This document shows positions 24,623 through 32,579 of a stretch of 54,300 bases of DNA, in pieces. Numbering within the stretch: position 1 is the stretch's first letter; every line of letters starts with the position of its first letter. The DNA lies in the NCBI RefSeq assembly GCF_900100045.1, contig NZ_FNEA01000028.1:1-54300 (forward strand), read 5' to 3'. A program made the translations under genes and the position numbers. Origin of the DNA: Paracoccus denitrificans (GTDB lineage Bacteria > Pseudomonadota > Alphaproteobacteria > Rhodobacterales > Rhodobacteraceae). The notes below the pieces were generated by a model, which was not told the DNA's origin, searched no databases, and worked only from the letters and a program-made list of their open reading frames with translations.

Positions 24623-25882
24623 ATGCTTCTGGGTGCAATCGCCGATGACCTGACCGGGGCGACCGACCTCTCGCTGATCCTGTCTCGGGCCGGAATGTCA
24701 GTGATCCAGGTCGTTGGCGTACCGGACGAAGGGGACGATTTCGGGAATGCCGATGCCGTCGTGGTGGCGCTGAAATCGCGAACCATCCCGGCCGCAGAGG
24801 CGGTGGAGCAATCGCTCGCCTCGGCCCGGGTGCTGCGAGCGCGCGGCGCGCGGCAGTTGTATTTCAAATACTGCTCCACCTTCGATTCCACGGCCGAGGG
24901 CAATATCGGGCCCGTCACCGATGCCCTGCTCGACTTGATCGGCGAGACGCGCACGGTGGCCTGTCCGGCTTTCCCGCAGAATGGCCGCACGGTCTATCAG
25001 GGTCATCTTTTCGTCGGCAGCCAGTTGCTCAGCGACAGCCCGATGAAAGATCATCCGCTGACGCCGATGCGCGATGCCGATCTGCGCCGCGTGCTGGCGG
25101 CGCAGACGGCGCGGCCCGTCGATCTGGTGGCGCATGCGACGGTGGCGCAGGGCGCCGAAGCCGTCGCCGCCGCACTGGCGGGAGCCCAGGGCATCGCGAT
25201 CACCGATGCGATCTGCAACGCCGATCTGATGACGCTGGGCAAGGCGCTGGCAGGCTATGGCCTTGTCACCGGCGGGTCGGCGCTGGCCCTGGGCCTGCCG
25301 CAGAACTTCCGCGCCGCCGGATTGCTTGCCGAAGACGCGGGCAATGCCGATTTCACCGCCCCGAAAGGGCCAGGCATCATGCTGGCCGGTTCCTGCTCTG
25401 CCGCAACCCGGCAGCAGGTTGCCCGCGCCGAGGCCAACGGTATTGCCACACTCGCACTGGACCCGTTGGCGATTGCCAGTGGCGAGACCCGCATCGAAGA
25501 CGCCTTGGCCTTTATCGCCGCCCATGCAGGCGATCCCCGGCCGCCGCTGCTTTACTCCTCTGCGGATCCAGAGGCAGTGGCGCAGGCGCAGGAAAAGCTG
25601 GGCCGCGCCCAAGCGGGCGTGGTGGTCGAGGCCTTCCTGTCCGGTGTTGCGCGCAAGCTGGCCGAGGCGGGCACCCGCCGCTTCATCGTGGCCGGAGGCG
25701 AAACCTCAGGCGCGGTCGTCGAGGCCTTGGAGGCCATGGCCGTCCGCATCGGCCCCGAGATCGACCCCGGCGTTCCATGGGTGGTTTCGACCGATCCCGT
25801 GGCCCCGATGGCGCTGGCCCTGAAATCGGGCAATTTCGGCTGCGAGGACTTCTTCGCCAAGGCATGGGACATGTTGGCATGA
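24623..25882 (+). CDS. otnK: four-carbon acid sugar kinase, DUF1537 (OtnK-like)
   Basis: Kinase of 419 residues. The N-terminal substrate domain starts LGAIADDLTGATDLSLILS and contains KYCSTFDSTAEGNIGPVTDA and CPAFPQNGRTVYQGHLFVG with LLSDSPMKDHPLTPM. The C-terminal nucleotide-binding domain carries RFIVAGGETSGAVVEAL. The FDSTAEGNIGPVTDAL block is typical of OtnK, which phosphorylates 3-oxo-tetronate at C4 in erythronate and threonate breakdown. The gene ends in ATGA overlap with the aldolase gene, as otnK and otnC are paired elsewhere. The exact acid phosphorylated is inferred. Confidence 0.88.
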   Translation: MLLGAIADDLTGATDLSLILSRAGMSVIQVVGVPDEGDDFGNADAVVVALKSRTIPAAEAVEQSLASARVLRARGARQLYFKYCSTFDSTAEGNIGPVTDALLDLIGETRTVACPAFPQNGRTVYQGHLFVGSQLLSDSPMKDHPLTPMRDADLRRVLAAQTARPVDLVAHATVAQGAEAVAAALAGAQGIAITDAICNADLMTLGKALAGYGLVTGGSALALGLPQNFRAAGLLAEDAGNADFTAPKGPGIMLAGSCSAATRQQVARAEANGIATLALDPLAIASGETRIEDALAFIAAHAGDPRPPLLYSSADPEAVAQAQEKLGRAQAGVVVEAFLSGVARKLAEAGTRRFIVAGGETSGAVVEALEAMAVRIGPEIDPGVPWVVSTDPVAPMALALKSGNFGCEDFFAKAWDMLA

Positions 25883-26532
25883 CGGCGATCCTGTCGGAGG
25901 AAACCCGGATGCGCGATCAGATCGCGGCTGTCGGAAAATCCGTTTTCGACCGTGGGCTGACCGCCGGCTCTACTGGCAACATCAGCGTCCGCTTGGGCGA
26001 TGGCAGGCTGCTGATGACGCCGACCAATACCAGCCTCGGCGTGCTGGACCCGGCCCGGCTGTCGCTGCTGGATGCGGATTGCAACCATTTGTCAGGCGAC
26101 AAGCCGACAAAGGAAGCCTTTCTGCACGGCTGCATGTATTGCCGACGCGCCGGTGCAAATGCCGTGGTGCACCTGCATTCCACCCATGCGGTGGCGGTCA
26201 GCATTCTGGCAGATACCGATCCCGAAGATGCCCTGCCGCCGCTGACGGCCTACTACGCCATGCGGGTCGGGCATTTGCCGATGGTGCCCTATTACGCGCC
26301 GGGAGATGATGCTCTGGCCCTGGCGGTGAAAGAGCGGGCGGGCTCTGCACATGCTGTGCTGCTGGCCAACCACGGGCCCGTGGTGGCGGGAAAAACCTTG
26401 CTCGATGCACAATATGCAGCCGAGGAACTAGAGGAGACGGCGAAACTTCATCTGATGTTGCAGGAGCGCAAACTGAATATCCTGCCACGGGCCGAGGCCG
26501 ATCGGCTGAGCGCGATCAGCTCTGCCGGATGA
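25879..26532 (+). CDS. otnC: class II aldolase / 3-oxo-tetronate-4-phosphate decarboxylase-like (OtnC)
   Basis: Protein of 217 residues of the class II aldolase/adducin family. It shows GLTAGSTGNISVRLGDGRLLMTP, the acidic segment KPTKEAFLHGCMYCRR, the metal-binding pair in VVHLHSTHAV and a later His in LLANHGPVVAG. OtnC-type members split or decarboxylate 3-oxo-tetronate 4-phosphate to dihydroxyacetone phosphate and CO2. ATG 25879 overlaps the kinase stop; an earlier in-frame start at 25777 lies inside the kinase and is unlikely. It is the last gene of the operon. Confidence 0.88.
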   Translation: MTAILSEETRMRDQIAAVGKSVFDRGLTAGSTGNISVRLGDGRLLMTPTNTSLGVLDPARLSLLDADCNHLSGDKPTKEAFLHGCMYCRRAGANAVVHLHSTHAVAVSILADTDPEDALPPLTAYYAMRVGHLPMVPYYAPGDDALALAVKERAGSAHAVLLANHGPVVAGKTLLDAQYAAEELEETAKLHLMLQERKLNILPRAEADRLSAISSAG

Positions 26533-26770
26533 GGTGCGTGCGACCGGCGTTGCAGCGCTGCCTCGGTGTTGATGTGCCAGATGAAATGAGGGAGGCATTC
26601 TGGATGTGACCCGCCGATTGCACCGGCAAAGATCGAAGAAGGGTCAACCGTCCAGAGCAGACAGGCATCGCTCGACCTTCTCTGTCGATCAGGGTTTGCT
26701 GGGGCGGGTGTGGTCGTTCGTCCCCTCCGCAGCGAAGGCCCGCTTCCCGCCTGACATGTCGCCGCCCCCC

Positions 26771-27020
26771 TCAGCCCTCTACCTGCGAGGTGAGGCTTCT
26801 TCGGATCTGCTGCCCATCCCGTCCCGGCGGTGATCCGAACAGGCGGCGATATTCCCGGCTGAACTGCGACGGGCTCTCATAGCCGATGGCGTAGCCGATC
26901 CGGGCGACATCGGCGTCGTCTGAGAGCAGCAGGCGGCGCGCCTCCTGCAGCCGAAGCTGTTTCTGGTACTGAACCGGCGTCATCGCCGTGACCACCTTGA
27001 AATGGCGGTGGAAGGTCGCG
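26771..27020 (-). pseudogene. AraC-family regulator, C-terminal fragment
   Basis: The minus strand encodes the end of an AraC/XylS DNA-binding domain: ATFHRHFK (in one frame) then TAMTPVQYQKQLRLQEARRLL, DVARIGYAIGYESPSQFSREYRRLFG and a stop at 26771. The first helix-turn-helix and the whole effector domain are absent, and the small remaining part is split by a frame change near 26995. Upstream sequence (27030-27239) has a plus-strand frame reading GQIEAWAQAQGVNLDEHWKV that belongs to something else, so this is a joined scrap. Confidence 0.75.
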
Positions 27021-27449
27021 GGGCTCGCGGATGTTGTGCAGGCTGGTCAGCCGATTGTTGGCCAGATCGAAGCGTGGGCACAAGCGCAAGGCGTAAACCT
27101 CGATGAGCACTGGAAAGTACCGCTTTCGATCAAAGTCAAACAGCGAATGTTGACGCGGGGATTGAATGCGATCCCGCACGATTTCGTAGATCGTTGGGTC
27201 GGATTGTTCGAGGCATTCTCACCACAAGACGCACAATAGCGATGTCTCAATCCGCTCGCAAACCCAGCGGACTTCCGCTTCCCGCCCCGTCGGGCGATTA
27301 AGTTGCGATGAAGCTGGTTCCGATGCTGCGACTGCGCACGGCAGTTTTGTCCCGCATAGCCGCCCCGCTGGTCATACCCGGTTTCGTTGAGCGCTGCTCT
27401 CCGGTTTCCCGACTGTCATCAAGCGGTGTCTTCCCCGCACCCCCTGCCG
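27021..27449. other. scrambled intergenic region
   Basis: A plus-strand frame to 27239 reads like the C-terminal end of a protein (IPHDFVDRWVGLFEAFSP), but it has no start or ribosome site of its own. The rest, 27240-27449, shows nothing recognisable. This looks like the joining point of two decayed segments. Confidence 0.45.
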
Positions 27450-27884
27450 CTATGCGGGCAGTTCCTTCAGTGGGTTGACGTAAGGCACCCCCAGCGGTGC
27501 GAAATGCCGTTCGTTGGCGGTCATCACCGTCAGGCCATGCGCGGCGGCCGTGGCGGCGATAGCAATATCCTCGAAACCCGGATCATGGGCGCGCGCCCGG
27601 TCGAGGATCGCGCCGGCATGACGCGCTTCCTCAATGCCGAAAGGCAGGATCCGGCTGGCATAGAAATGCTCGACGGCGGCCAGCCAGCGGCGCAACGCCG
27701 GGGCCTTGGTACTCGCGCCGATCCTGATTGCGCGGGCAATGCCGGCCTCGATCTCGGCGATGGAGATGGCCGAGAGATAGAGCCGGTCGCTCTGGGCGCG
27801 CATCCAGGCGGCAAGAGCCTCGGCATCGGCATCACGCCGCGTCGGCGCGAAGGCCGAGAGAATATTGGTGTCGAGCAAATACAA
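27450..27884 (-). CDS. vapC: PIN-domain toxin VapC
   Basis: Protein of 144 residues with a PIN-domain ribonuclease fold. The acidic active-site residues are seen in YLLDTNILSAF (first Asp), SAISIAEIEAGIA (Glu), GFEDIAIAATA (Asp) and the C-terminal TANERHF. VapC toxins cleave RNA and are held inactive by the cognate antitoxin. The start appears to be TTG 27884, three bases after the antitoxin stop, with no strong ribosome site, implying translational coupling. It lies next to the relaxase gene and may stabilise the mobile element. Confidence 0.88.
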   Translation of the reverse strand: MYLLDTNILSAFAPTRRDADAEALAAWMRAQSDRLYLSAISIAEIEAGIARAIRIGASTKAPALRRWLAAVEHFYASRILPFGIEEARHAGAILDRARAHDPGFEDIAIAATAAAHGLTVMTANERHFAPLGVPYVNPLKELPA

Positions 27885-27887
27885 GCT

Positions 27888-28139
27888 TCAGAGGCCCGGA
27901 TCCCGCAGCGCCCGCGCAGGCTTGCGGGCGCGTTCGGGGATGTCCTCCGCATCGCCGGGGAAGGCCAGCAGCAGATCGGCGAAATCCGGCACCCGGGAGA
28001 TGCGCTGCCATTCCTCGAAGGACAGCAGCACCGCCTCCTTGCGGCCGTGCCGGGTGATCACCGTCGGCTCGCCAGCCACGGCCTGATCGACCACGGCAGA
28101 GAGCGTCGCCTTCGCATCCCTGAGCTGGAGTTCCTTCAT
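27888..28139 (-). CDS. Phd/YefM-type antitoxin
   Basis: Protein of 83 residues with an N-terminal Phd/YefM DNA-binding fold (MKELQLRDAKATLSAVVDQAVAG, then PTVITRHGRKEAVLLSFEEW) and a C-terminal tail rich in Asp and Arg (FPGDAEDIPERARKPARAL) expected to wrap the toxin. GAGGA lies 7 bases above ATG 28139. It pairs with the PIN toxin and likely represses the operon through the inverted repeat just upstream. Confidence 0.9.
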   Translation of the reverse strand: MKELQLRDAKATLSAVVDQAVAGEPTVITRHGRKEAVLLSFEEWQRISRVPDFADLLLAFPGDAEDIPERARKPARALRDPGL

Positions 28140-28153
28140 GGCTGATCCTCACG

Positions 28154-28171
28154 ATGACTATCTGTAGTCAT
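28154..28171. promoter_or_regulatory. operator of the toxin-antitoxin operon
   Basis: ATGACTA-TCTG-TAGTCAT is a perfect 7-bp inverted repeat with a 4-base spacer, 14 bases above the antitoxin start. Phd/YefM proteins bind such repeats to repress their operon. Confidence 0.65.
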
Positions 28172-28207
28172 ATGGGATGGTCCCGCTGATCGTCAAGGTG
28201 ATCGGCT

Positions 28208-29947
28208 CTACAACCCCAGCCCGCGCTTGCGGCCGAAGCTCCAATCCACGCCGCCATCGCCGCGCACGACCCCGGAGACGTGTTGGCCCAGATGGCGTTC
28301 GAGCGAGGGCGTCCAGGGCACCAGCTTGAAACCCAGCCCGTCGTCGATCATGGCGAAGCGACCCGAGGCCAGGGCGAAGCGCCGGCGATAGGTGCCCGCA
28401 ATGGTGTCGCCCCTGGCCGCGCGCTCGAACGACAGGCCGGTCTCGGCGGCAAGCTTCTCGGCCAGCGCGCCGATCTCACGCTCGCGCAGCCGGTCGAGCA
28501 GCCGGCGGGCGAAGACGATGCGGCTGCCCTGCCGTTCGGCCAGACCCTCCCCGATCAGATGTTCCGTGCGCCGCTGCATCGTCTGGCGCACCTCGGCGCC
28601 GAAACCGGCCTCCGACAGCACCGCGGGATCGCGAGAGACCGCCTGGCGATCAAGCCATGTGGCGCCGCTCGCGGTCACCTGGGCGCGGATATCCAGATCG
28701 GAGCGGACAGCCAGGGCGGTGCGGCGCACGCCCTTCGCATCCTCGTAGGACCGCAGCTCGACGATGGAGCCGGGCGCGCTGTCGCCCGCGGCGTCGAAAT
28801 GCGGCAGCCGGATATGATGGGTGCGGCCATCGACACCGTCGATCACCGCATAGGCGGTCCCCTTCAACTCGTCGTCATGGCCGCGCTCGACCAGCCGGCC
28901 GAGGATCGGACCATCGGCCTTCTCGCTGGCGAAGACGTAGTCCGAAACCCCGCGATCGATCCCCTGCCCCGACAGCGCCCGATGGATGCGCTTGATGATG
29001 TCGCCGCGCTCGCCGAGATCGCGCAGCACGGTCTCGGCCTCGCGCCGGATCACCCATTGCGCCTGCCCGACCCGATCGGCCAGGCCGAGGCGTTCCAGAT
29101 GCCGCAGCCGGCCGACCTTCTGCGGCAGGAAATCGTCGCGCGGACCGTCGATGCCCGGCGCCATGTCGATGACGCCGGACTTGCCGGCGTCGCGGACCAG
29201 CTGGCGGTCGAGCGCGGTCCAGCGTTCCGCCTCGACCTGCCGCATCAGGCTGCGGCGGATCTCGTGGTCATGGCGCGGCCCCAGTTCCCGGGTGATCAGG
29301 TCCTGCGCCCGGTCGCGCAAGCCTTCCCGGATGTAGTCGCGGGAGATGACCAGGTCCTTGCCGTCATCCGCCCGCCCCCGCAGGATGACATGGACATGGG
29401 GATTGTCAGTGTTCCAGTGATCGACGGCGATCCAGTCCAGTTCGGTGCCGAGATCCTTTTCCGCCTGCGCCATGAGGTCCCGGGCGAACTGTTTCAGGTC
29501 CGCCATGTCGGCGGCATCCTCGGGCGAGACGATGAAGCGGAAATGATGGCGGTCGTCCTCGCTGCGCTCGGCGAATTCCCTGATGTCCGCATCGTCGCTG
29601 CTCGGATCGAACATGTGGGCCTTTTCTCCGTCGCGGGCGACGCCGTCGCGGCCGAGATAGCCCAGATGCCGGGGCAGCGCGGCGGCCTGCCCGATTCTGC
29701 GCACCACCCGGACCTTGACGGTGCAGAGCCGGGTGCGGCGGGTGATCAGCCTGTTGGCGCGGACGGCAGCAGTTCGGCCCCGGCCGAAGCGCGAGGCACC
29801 CGGCGACACGATCCTGCCGCTGCGCGAGACGCGCCCGCCGGCCTTCTGGGCGGCGGCCAGCGCCTGGGCCACGAAAGGCCGGGCACGCTGGCTGCGGCTG
29901 GAGCGGATGCGCCCCGAGCGAATGCGGAAATCGTCCTCGTTGCTCAT
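28208..29947 (-). CDS. rlxS: VirD2/TraI-type relaxase with DUF3363 (RlxS-like)
   Basis: Relaxase of 579 residues that nicks the transfer origin and stays bound to the 5' end. The candidate catalytic Tyr97 lies in PRHLGYLGRDGV. The paired histidines are in DDRHHFRFIVSPED (about 133-144), and the metal-binding HUH-type motif HVHVIL is at 184-189 after DHWNTDNP. The C-terminal ~380 residues are the DUF3363 region with YAVIDGVDGRTHHIRLP. ATG 29947 has GGAG 9 bases upstream. Proteins of this kind are encoded in alphaproteobacterial ICEs such as ICEMlSymR7A beside traF, DUF736 and repA-type genes, as here. No coupling protein or mating-pore genes are in the window. Confidence 0.88.
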   Translation of the reverse strand: MSNEDDFRIRSGRIRSSRSQRARPFVAQALAAAQKAGGRVSRSGRIVSPGASRFGRGRTAAVRANRLITRRTRLCTVKVRVVRRIGQAAALPRHLGYLGRDGVARDGEKAHMFDPSSDDADIREFAERSEDDRHHFRFIVSPEDAADMADLKQFARDLMAQAEKDLGTELDWIAVDHWNTDNPHVHVILRGRADDGKDLVISRDYIREGLRDRAQDLITRELGPRHDHEIRRSLMRQVEAERWTALDRQLVRDAGKSGVIDMAPGIDGPRDDFLPQKVGRLRHLERLGLADRVGQAQWVIRREAETVLRDLGERGDIIKRIHRALSGQGIDRGVSDYVFASEKADGPILGRLVERGHDDELKGTAYAVIDGVDGRTHHIRLPHFDAAGDSAPGSIVELRSYEDAKGVRRTALAVRSDLDIRAQVTASGATWLDRQAVSRDPAVLSEAGFGAEVRQTMQRRTEHLIGEGLAERQGSRIVFARRLLDRLREREIGALAEKLAAETGLSFERAARGDTIAGTYRRRFALASGRFAMIDDGLGFKLVPWTPSLERHLGQHVSGVVRGDGGVDWSFGRKRGLGL

Positions 29948-29960
29948 CGGCCGATCTCCT

Positions 29961-30088
29961 GCGAGGTGCGGGATTCGTTCAAAAACCTGCATAATCTGCG
30001 AAGCCGCGAGGTGCGGTTTGGCGCCGCGAGGTGCGCAAATGCCTCGAAAACCCTGCAAACACCCCCGACCGCCCTGCCCGCACCTCGC
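29961..30088. repeat. GCGAGGTGCG repeats upstream of relaxase (oriT candidate)
   Basis: GCGAGGTGCG occurs at 29961-29970, 30006-30015 and 30026-30035, and inverted (CGCACCTCGC) at 30079-30088. The last lies in a hairpin GCCCGC-ACCTC-GCGGGC followed by TTTTAT on the plus strand. The cluster sits in the non-coding gap directly above the relaxase start, where oriT is commonly found; the hairpin could instead be a terminator on the plus strand. Confidence 0.55.
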
Positions 30089-30188
30089 GGGCTTTTATCT
30101 TGCCGTCCTAAAAGCGCCGCGACCCACCGGGACGCGGCGCGCCATTCTTCGCTGAGATTCGCCGCAGTGCGATTTCCGCAATTGGGAA

Positions 30189-30770
30189 TCATGAGGGACC
30201 TCCCAGGCGGGATCGCCCCCGGCGGGCGCTGTCGGGCTGAGGAAAATCGGGAAGCGGATCGTCCGGCAGGGTGAATTTCCGCTGCCAGGAATGCCACGCC
30301 GCGGTGACGGCACCGGTGCCGGGAAACAGATCGTCGAGCCTGTCCTCGGGCCGCGCGGCGACCATCTCGAAGGCCCAGTGGCAGACGGCTTCCGGCTTGG
30401 CGCCGGTCAGGCCGCGGCGCAGGGTGATGCTTTCCTGCACCCAGTCGCGCAGCACCAGACGCTTGCTGACCACCGGTTTGCGCGCGGGTTTGACGATCAC
30501 TGGTTCCCAGGCATAGGCGACCGGCACATTGCGCTTGAAGGCCGCGAAACCCTTCACCCAGGCCATCCAGCGCGCGCCGGTTCGCTCGACCAGCGGCGCG
30601 AGCACGGCGAACGAGCGCGGCGTCGCGGCGGCGTGCAGGATCCAGCCGTCGTAGTCCCGTTCCAGCCGTTCGATCAGCGCCGCGTGATCGACCTCGCCGG
30701 CGTAATCGGAACGGTCGCGGTAGAGATGCGCACAGCCGATATAGGGTGGGTCCGCATAGGCGATCCTCAT
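30189..30770 (-). CDS. small DNA methyltransferase-like protein (DPPY motif)
   Basis: Protein of 193 residues. The catalytic motif of N6-adenine/N4-cytosine methylases, ADPPYIG, is at residues 6-12. A motif I-like SAM-binding element, DDLFPGTGAVTAAW, is near the C-terminus, the permuted order seen in beta-type enzymes. It is short and no target-recognition domain is obvious, so its sequence specificity cannot be guessed. ATG 30770 has GGAGG 10 bases upstream. It stands between the lytic transglycosylase and relaxase genes, a usual place for an orphan methylase in this type of element. Confidence 0.78.
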   Translation of the reverse strand: MRIAYADPPYIGCAHLYRDRSDYAGEVDHAALIERLERDYDGWILHAAATPRSFAVLAPLVERTGARWMAWVKGFAAFKRNVPVAYAWEPVIVKPARKPVVSKRLVLRDWVQESITLRRGLTGAKPEAVCHWAFEMVAARPEDRLDDLFPGTGAVTAAWHSWQRKFTLPDDPLPDFPQPDSARRGRSRLGGPS

Positions 30771-30819
30771 GGGTTGGGCCCTCCGAATGCACGCATCGCA
30801 AGACAAATGGAATGATTTT

Positions 30820-31638
30820 TCATTGCGCTGACCCGGCGTCGGATCGGCGGATGAAGAGGGTGTCGGATTGCGGTGCGGCGGCGTCTGGAGCGGTGTCGGA
30901 CGGTTCAGCAGGCGGTTCCGGATCGGCAGCCAATGCACCATCGGACAGCACTGGTTCTGCAGCGGACCGGCGCACGAACAGACCGCCGAGCTGTGGTCGT
31001 TCCGCATCCGGGCCGTCGGTCGTGCTGCCGGCGAAGAGCGGCGCCTCGCGCCAATCCGGCGGCGCTGCGGCGACGGAACTCGTGCCGAGAAGCGGATCAC
31101 CGCCCAGCATCGACGCCAGCGTGGCGACATAGGCACGGGTCTCGGCCGGAAGGGTCCGGCCCGAGACCAGATGCTCGTCGTAGCGTCCCGGCCCGGCATT
31201 GTAAGCCGCCAGCATGCCGGAGATGGTGCCGTAGCGGTCATGCATCTCGCGGAGATAGGCGGCGCCCGCAAGAATGTTGTCGCGGGGGTCGAACGGATCG
31301 CCGCCGAGACCATGGCGGGCGCGCAGCGCCGCCCATGTCTTCGGCATGATCTGCATCAGCCCCATGGCGCCCTTGGGTGAGACAGCGCGCGGATTGCCGC
31401 GGCTTTCGACATGCTGCACGGCGCGGATCCAGCCGGGCGGGATGCCGAAGCGCAGCGAGGCTTCCGCGACATGGGCCGCGAAGGGATCGCGGGTCTGTTG
31501 CGCGGCCGGCTGCACGGTCTGCGTCAGCAGGCCGGCAGCCGGGACGGCGGCGAAGGACAGGCCGGAAAGAAGAAGGACTGCGGCACAACGGGCGGCGCCA
31601 GCCCGCCCGTCCGCAATTCGGTGAACAGATTGCGGCAT
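30820..31638 (-). CDS. lytic transglycosylase (VirB1-like)
   Basis: Protein of 272 residues. After a signal peptide-like N-terminus (CAAVLLLSGLSFAAVPAAG) comes a soluble lytic transglycosylase domain with the catalytic Glu in HVESRGNPRAVSPKGAMGLMQIMP, then NILAGAAYLREMHDRYG and AAYNAGPGRY. The last ~90 residues are a Pro/Ala/Asp-rich tail. VirB1-type enzymes open the peptidoglycan locally for conjugation machinery. It is followed by the small methylase gene and preceded after three bases by the DUF736 gene. Confidence 0.9.
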   Translation of the reverse strand: MPQSVHRIADGRAGAARCAAVLLLSGLSFAAVPAAGLLTQTVQPAAQQTRDPFAAHVAEASLRFGIPPGWIRAVQHVESRGNPRAVSPKGAMGLMQIMPKTWAALRARHGLGGDPFDPRDNILAGAAYLREMHDRYGTISGMLAAYNAGPGRYDEHLVSGRTLPAETRAYVATLASMLGGDPLLGTSSVAAAPPDWREAPLFAGSTTDGPDAERPQLGGLFVRRSAAEPVLSDGALAADPEPPAEPSDTAPDAAAPQSDTLFIRRSDAGSAQ

Positions 31639-31641
31639 GGC

Positions 31642-31977
31642 TCAGTCCCGCTCGTCGCGCTTTCTGGGACGCGACCAGTGCAGGCCCCAACTGCGGCCCT
31701 GCTCGTCGGACTGGAACAGACGGGCGCGGATCGGCTGCACGAGGGCGGGATCGTCAAGGGCGACCGAGATATAAGTTCCGGCCTTCTCGCCGCTATGGGT
31801 CCAGCCGGCGCCGATCTCCGGGCCGTCCTCGCCGTCAAGATGGATCCGGTAATCCGGGGCCTTCTCGATATCGGCATTGTGGGTGGGCACGAAGACCAGG
31901 TTCAGGTCGAGGGTGACGGTACGGATGCGGCCCTCGTAGCCCGATTGCGTGCGGGTGAATTCTCCGATCTGTGGCAT
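31642..31977 (-). CDS. DUF736 family protein
   Basis: Protein of 111 residues with the DUF736 pattern MPQIGEFTRTQSGYEGRI, then APDYRIHLDGEDGPEIGAGW and GTYISVALDDPALVQPIRARLF. DUF736 proteins are common on conjugative elements of Alphaproteobacteria; their role is unknown. ATG 31977 has GAAGGA about 9 bases upstream. The stop is three bases before the transglycosylase start codon. Confidence 0.9.
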   Translation of the reverse strand: MPQIGEFTRTQSGYEGRIRTVTLDLNLVFVPTHNADIEKAPDYRIHLDGEDGPEIGAGWTHSGEKAGTYISVALDDPALVQPIRARLFQSDEQGRSWGLHWSRPRKRDERD

Positions 31978-32012
31978 CGTGTATATCCTTCGCTTGATGG
32001 TTGGTAGTGGGA

Positions 32013-32579
32013 TCAGAGGCCGCTTTCCGCCCCAATTGCGGGCCGGCGAAAGCGGCCGTCGCCCGCCGTATCGGTCCAGAGCGGGACGATGCGGGCGGTG
32101 ACGCTGCCGAGCGGGAGCGGGCCGAAATAGCGGCCGTCGAGACTGTCCCCGACGTCCCGGTTCATGAGAAAGATCTCTCCCCCGACGATCAGCCGGCAGC
32201 CCCGCCAGACGGGCAGCGGCCGGCCGAGGCTGTCGCGTTCGCGCGCCTCGCCGACGGCCTGGCTGTCGACGGTGATCGTGGTTTCCTCGCGGCAGACCCG
32301 CGTGCCGGGAAGCGCGGCGACGCGCTTCAGCAGCGGCACGCCGGGGCCGATATAGCCGCGCGCGGTGACGAACTGCGCCAGAGGTTCGGGCGGCGTGACC
32401 GCGACCAGATCGCCGAGGGCGAGGTTGATCGGCGGCTCTACGCGATAGAGCCCGAGCGGCAGGCTGGCGGAAGCATTCCAGATCAGCCGGGGCGCGATCT
32501 CGGTGACGGAGATGCCGCCGATCACCAGAACCGCGAGAGCGGTTGCGGCGAGATAGGTGATGCGGTTTCTGCGGGTCAT
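32013..32579 (-). CDS. traF: S26-family peptidase TraF
   Basis: Membrane-anchored signal peptidase of 188 residues. One N-terminal span (YLAATALAVLVIGGISVTEI) is followed by the catalytic Ser39 motif NASASLPLGLY and Lys85 in PLLKRVAALPG, then FLMNRDVGDSLDGRYFGPLP. TraF-type peptidases mature and cyclise conjugative pilin. Its start overlaps the end of the upstream C5-methylase frame by four bases. Confidence 0.92.
   Translation of the reverse strand: MTRRNRITYLAATALAVLVIGGISVTEIAPRLIWNASASLPLGLYRVEPPINLALGDLVAVTPPEPLAQFVTARGYIGPGVPLLKRVAALPGTRVCREETTITVDSQAVGEARERDSLGRPLPVWRGCRLIVGGEIFLMNRDVGDSLDGRYFGPLPLGSVTARIVPLWTDTAGDGRFRRPAIGAESGL

Noticed and set aside
27030..27239. Plus-strand protein-like tail (IEAWAQAQGVNLDEHWKV)
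   Set aside because: No start and no recognisable family; kept only as part of a scrambled region.
30075..30095. GCCCGC-ACCTC-GCGGGC followed by TTTTAT as a plain terminator
   Set aside because: No gene on the plus strand ends near it, and the hairpin contains the GCGAGGTGCG repeat shared with three other sites, so I list it with the oriT candidate.
28280..30274. Long plus-strand frame opposite the relaxase (664 codons)
   Set aside because: Antisense shadow; the relaxase on the minus strand has catalytic motifs and a ribosome site.
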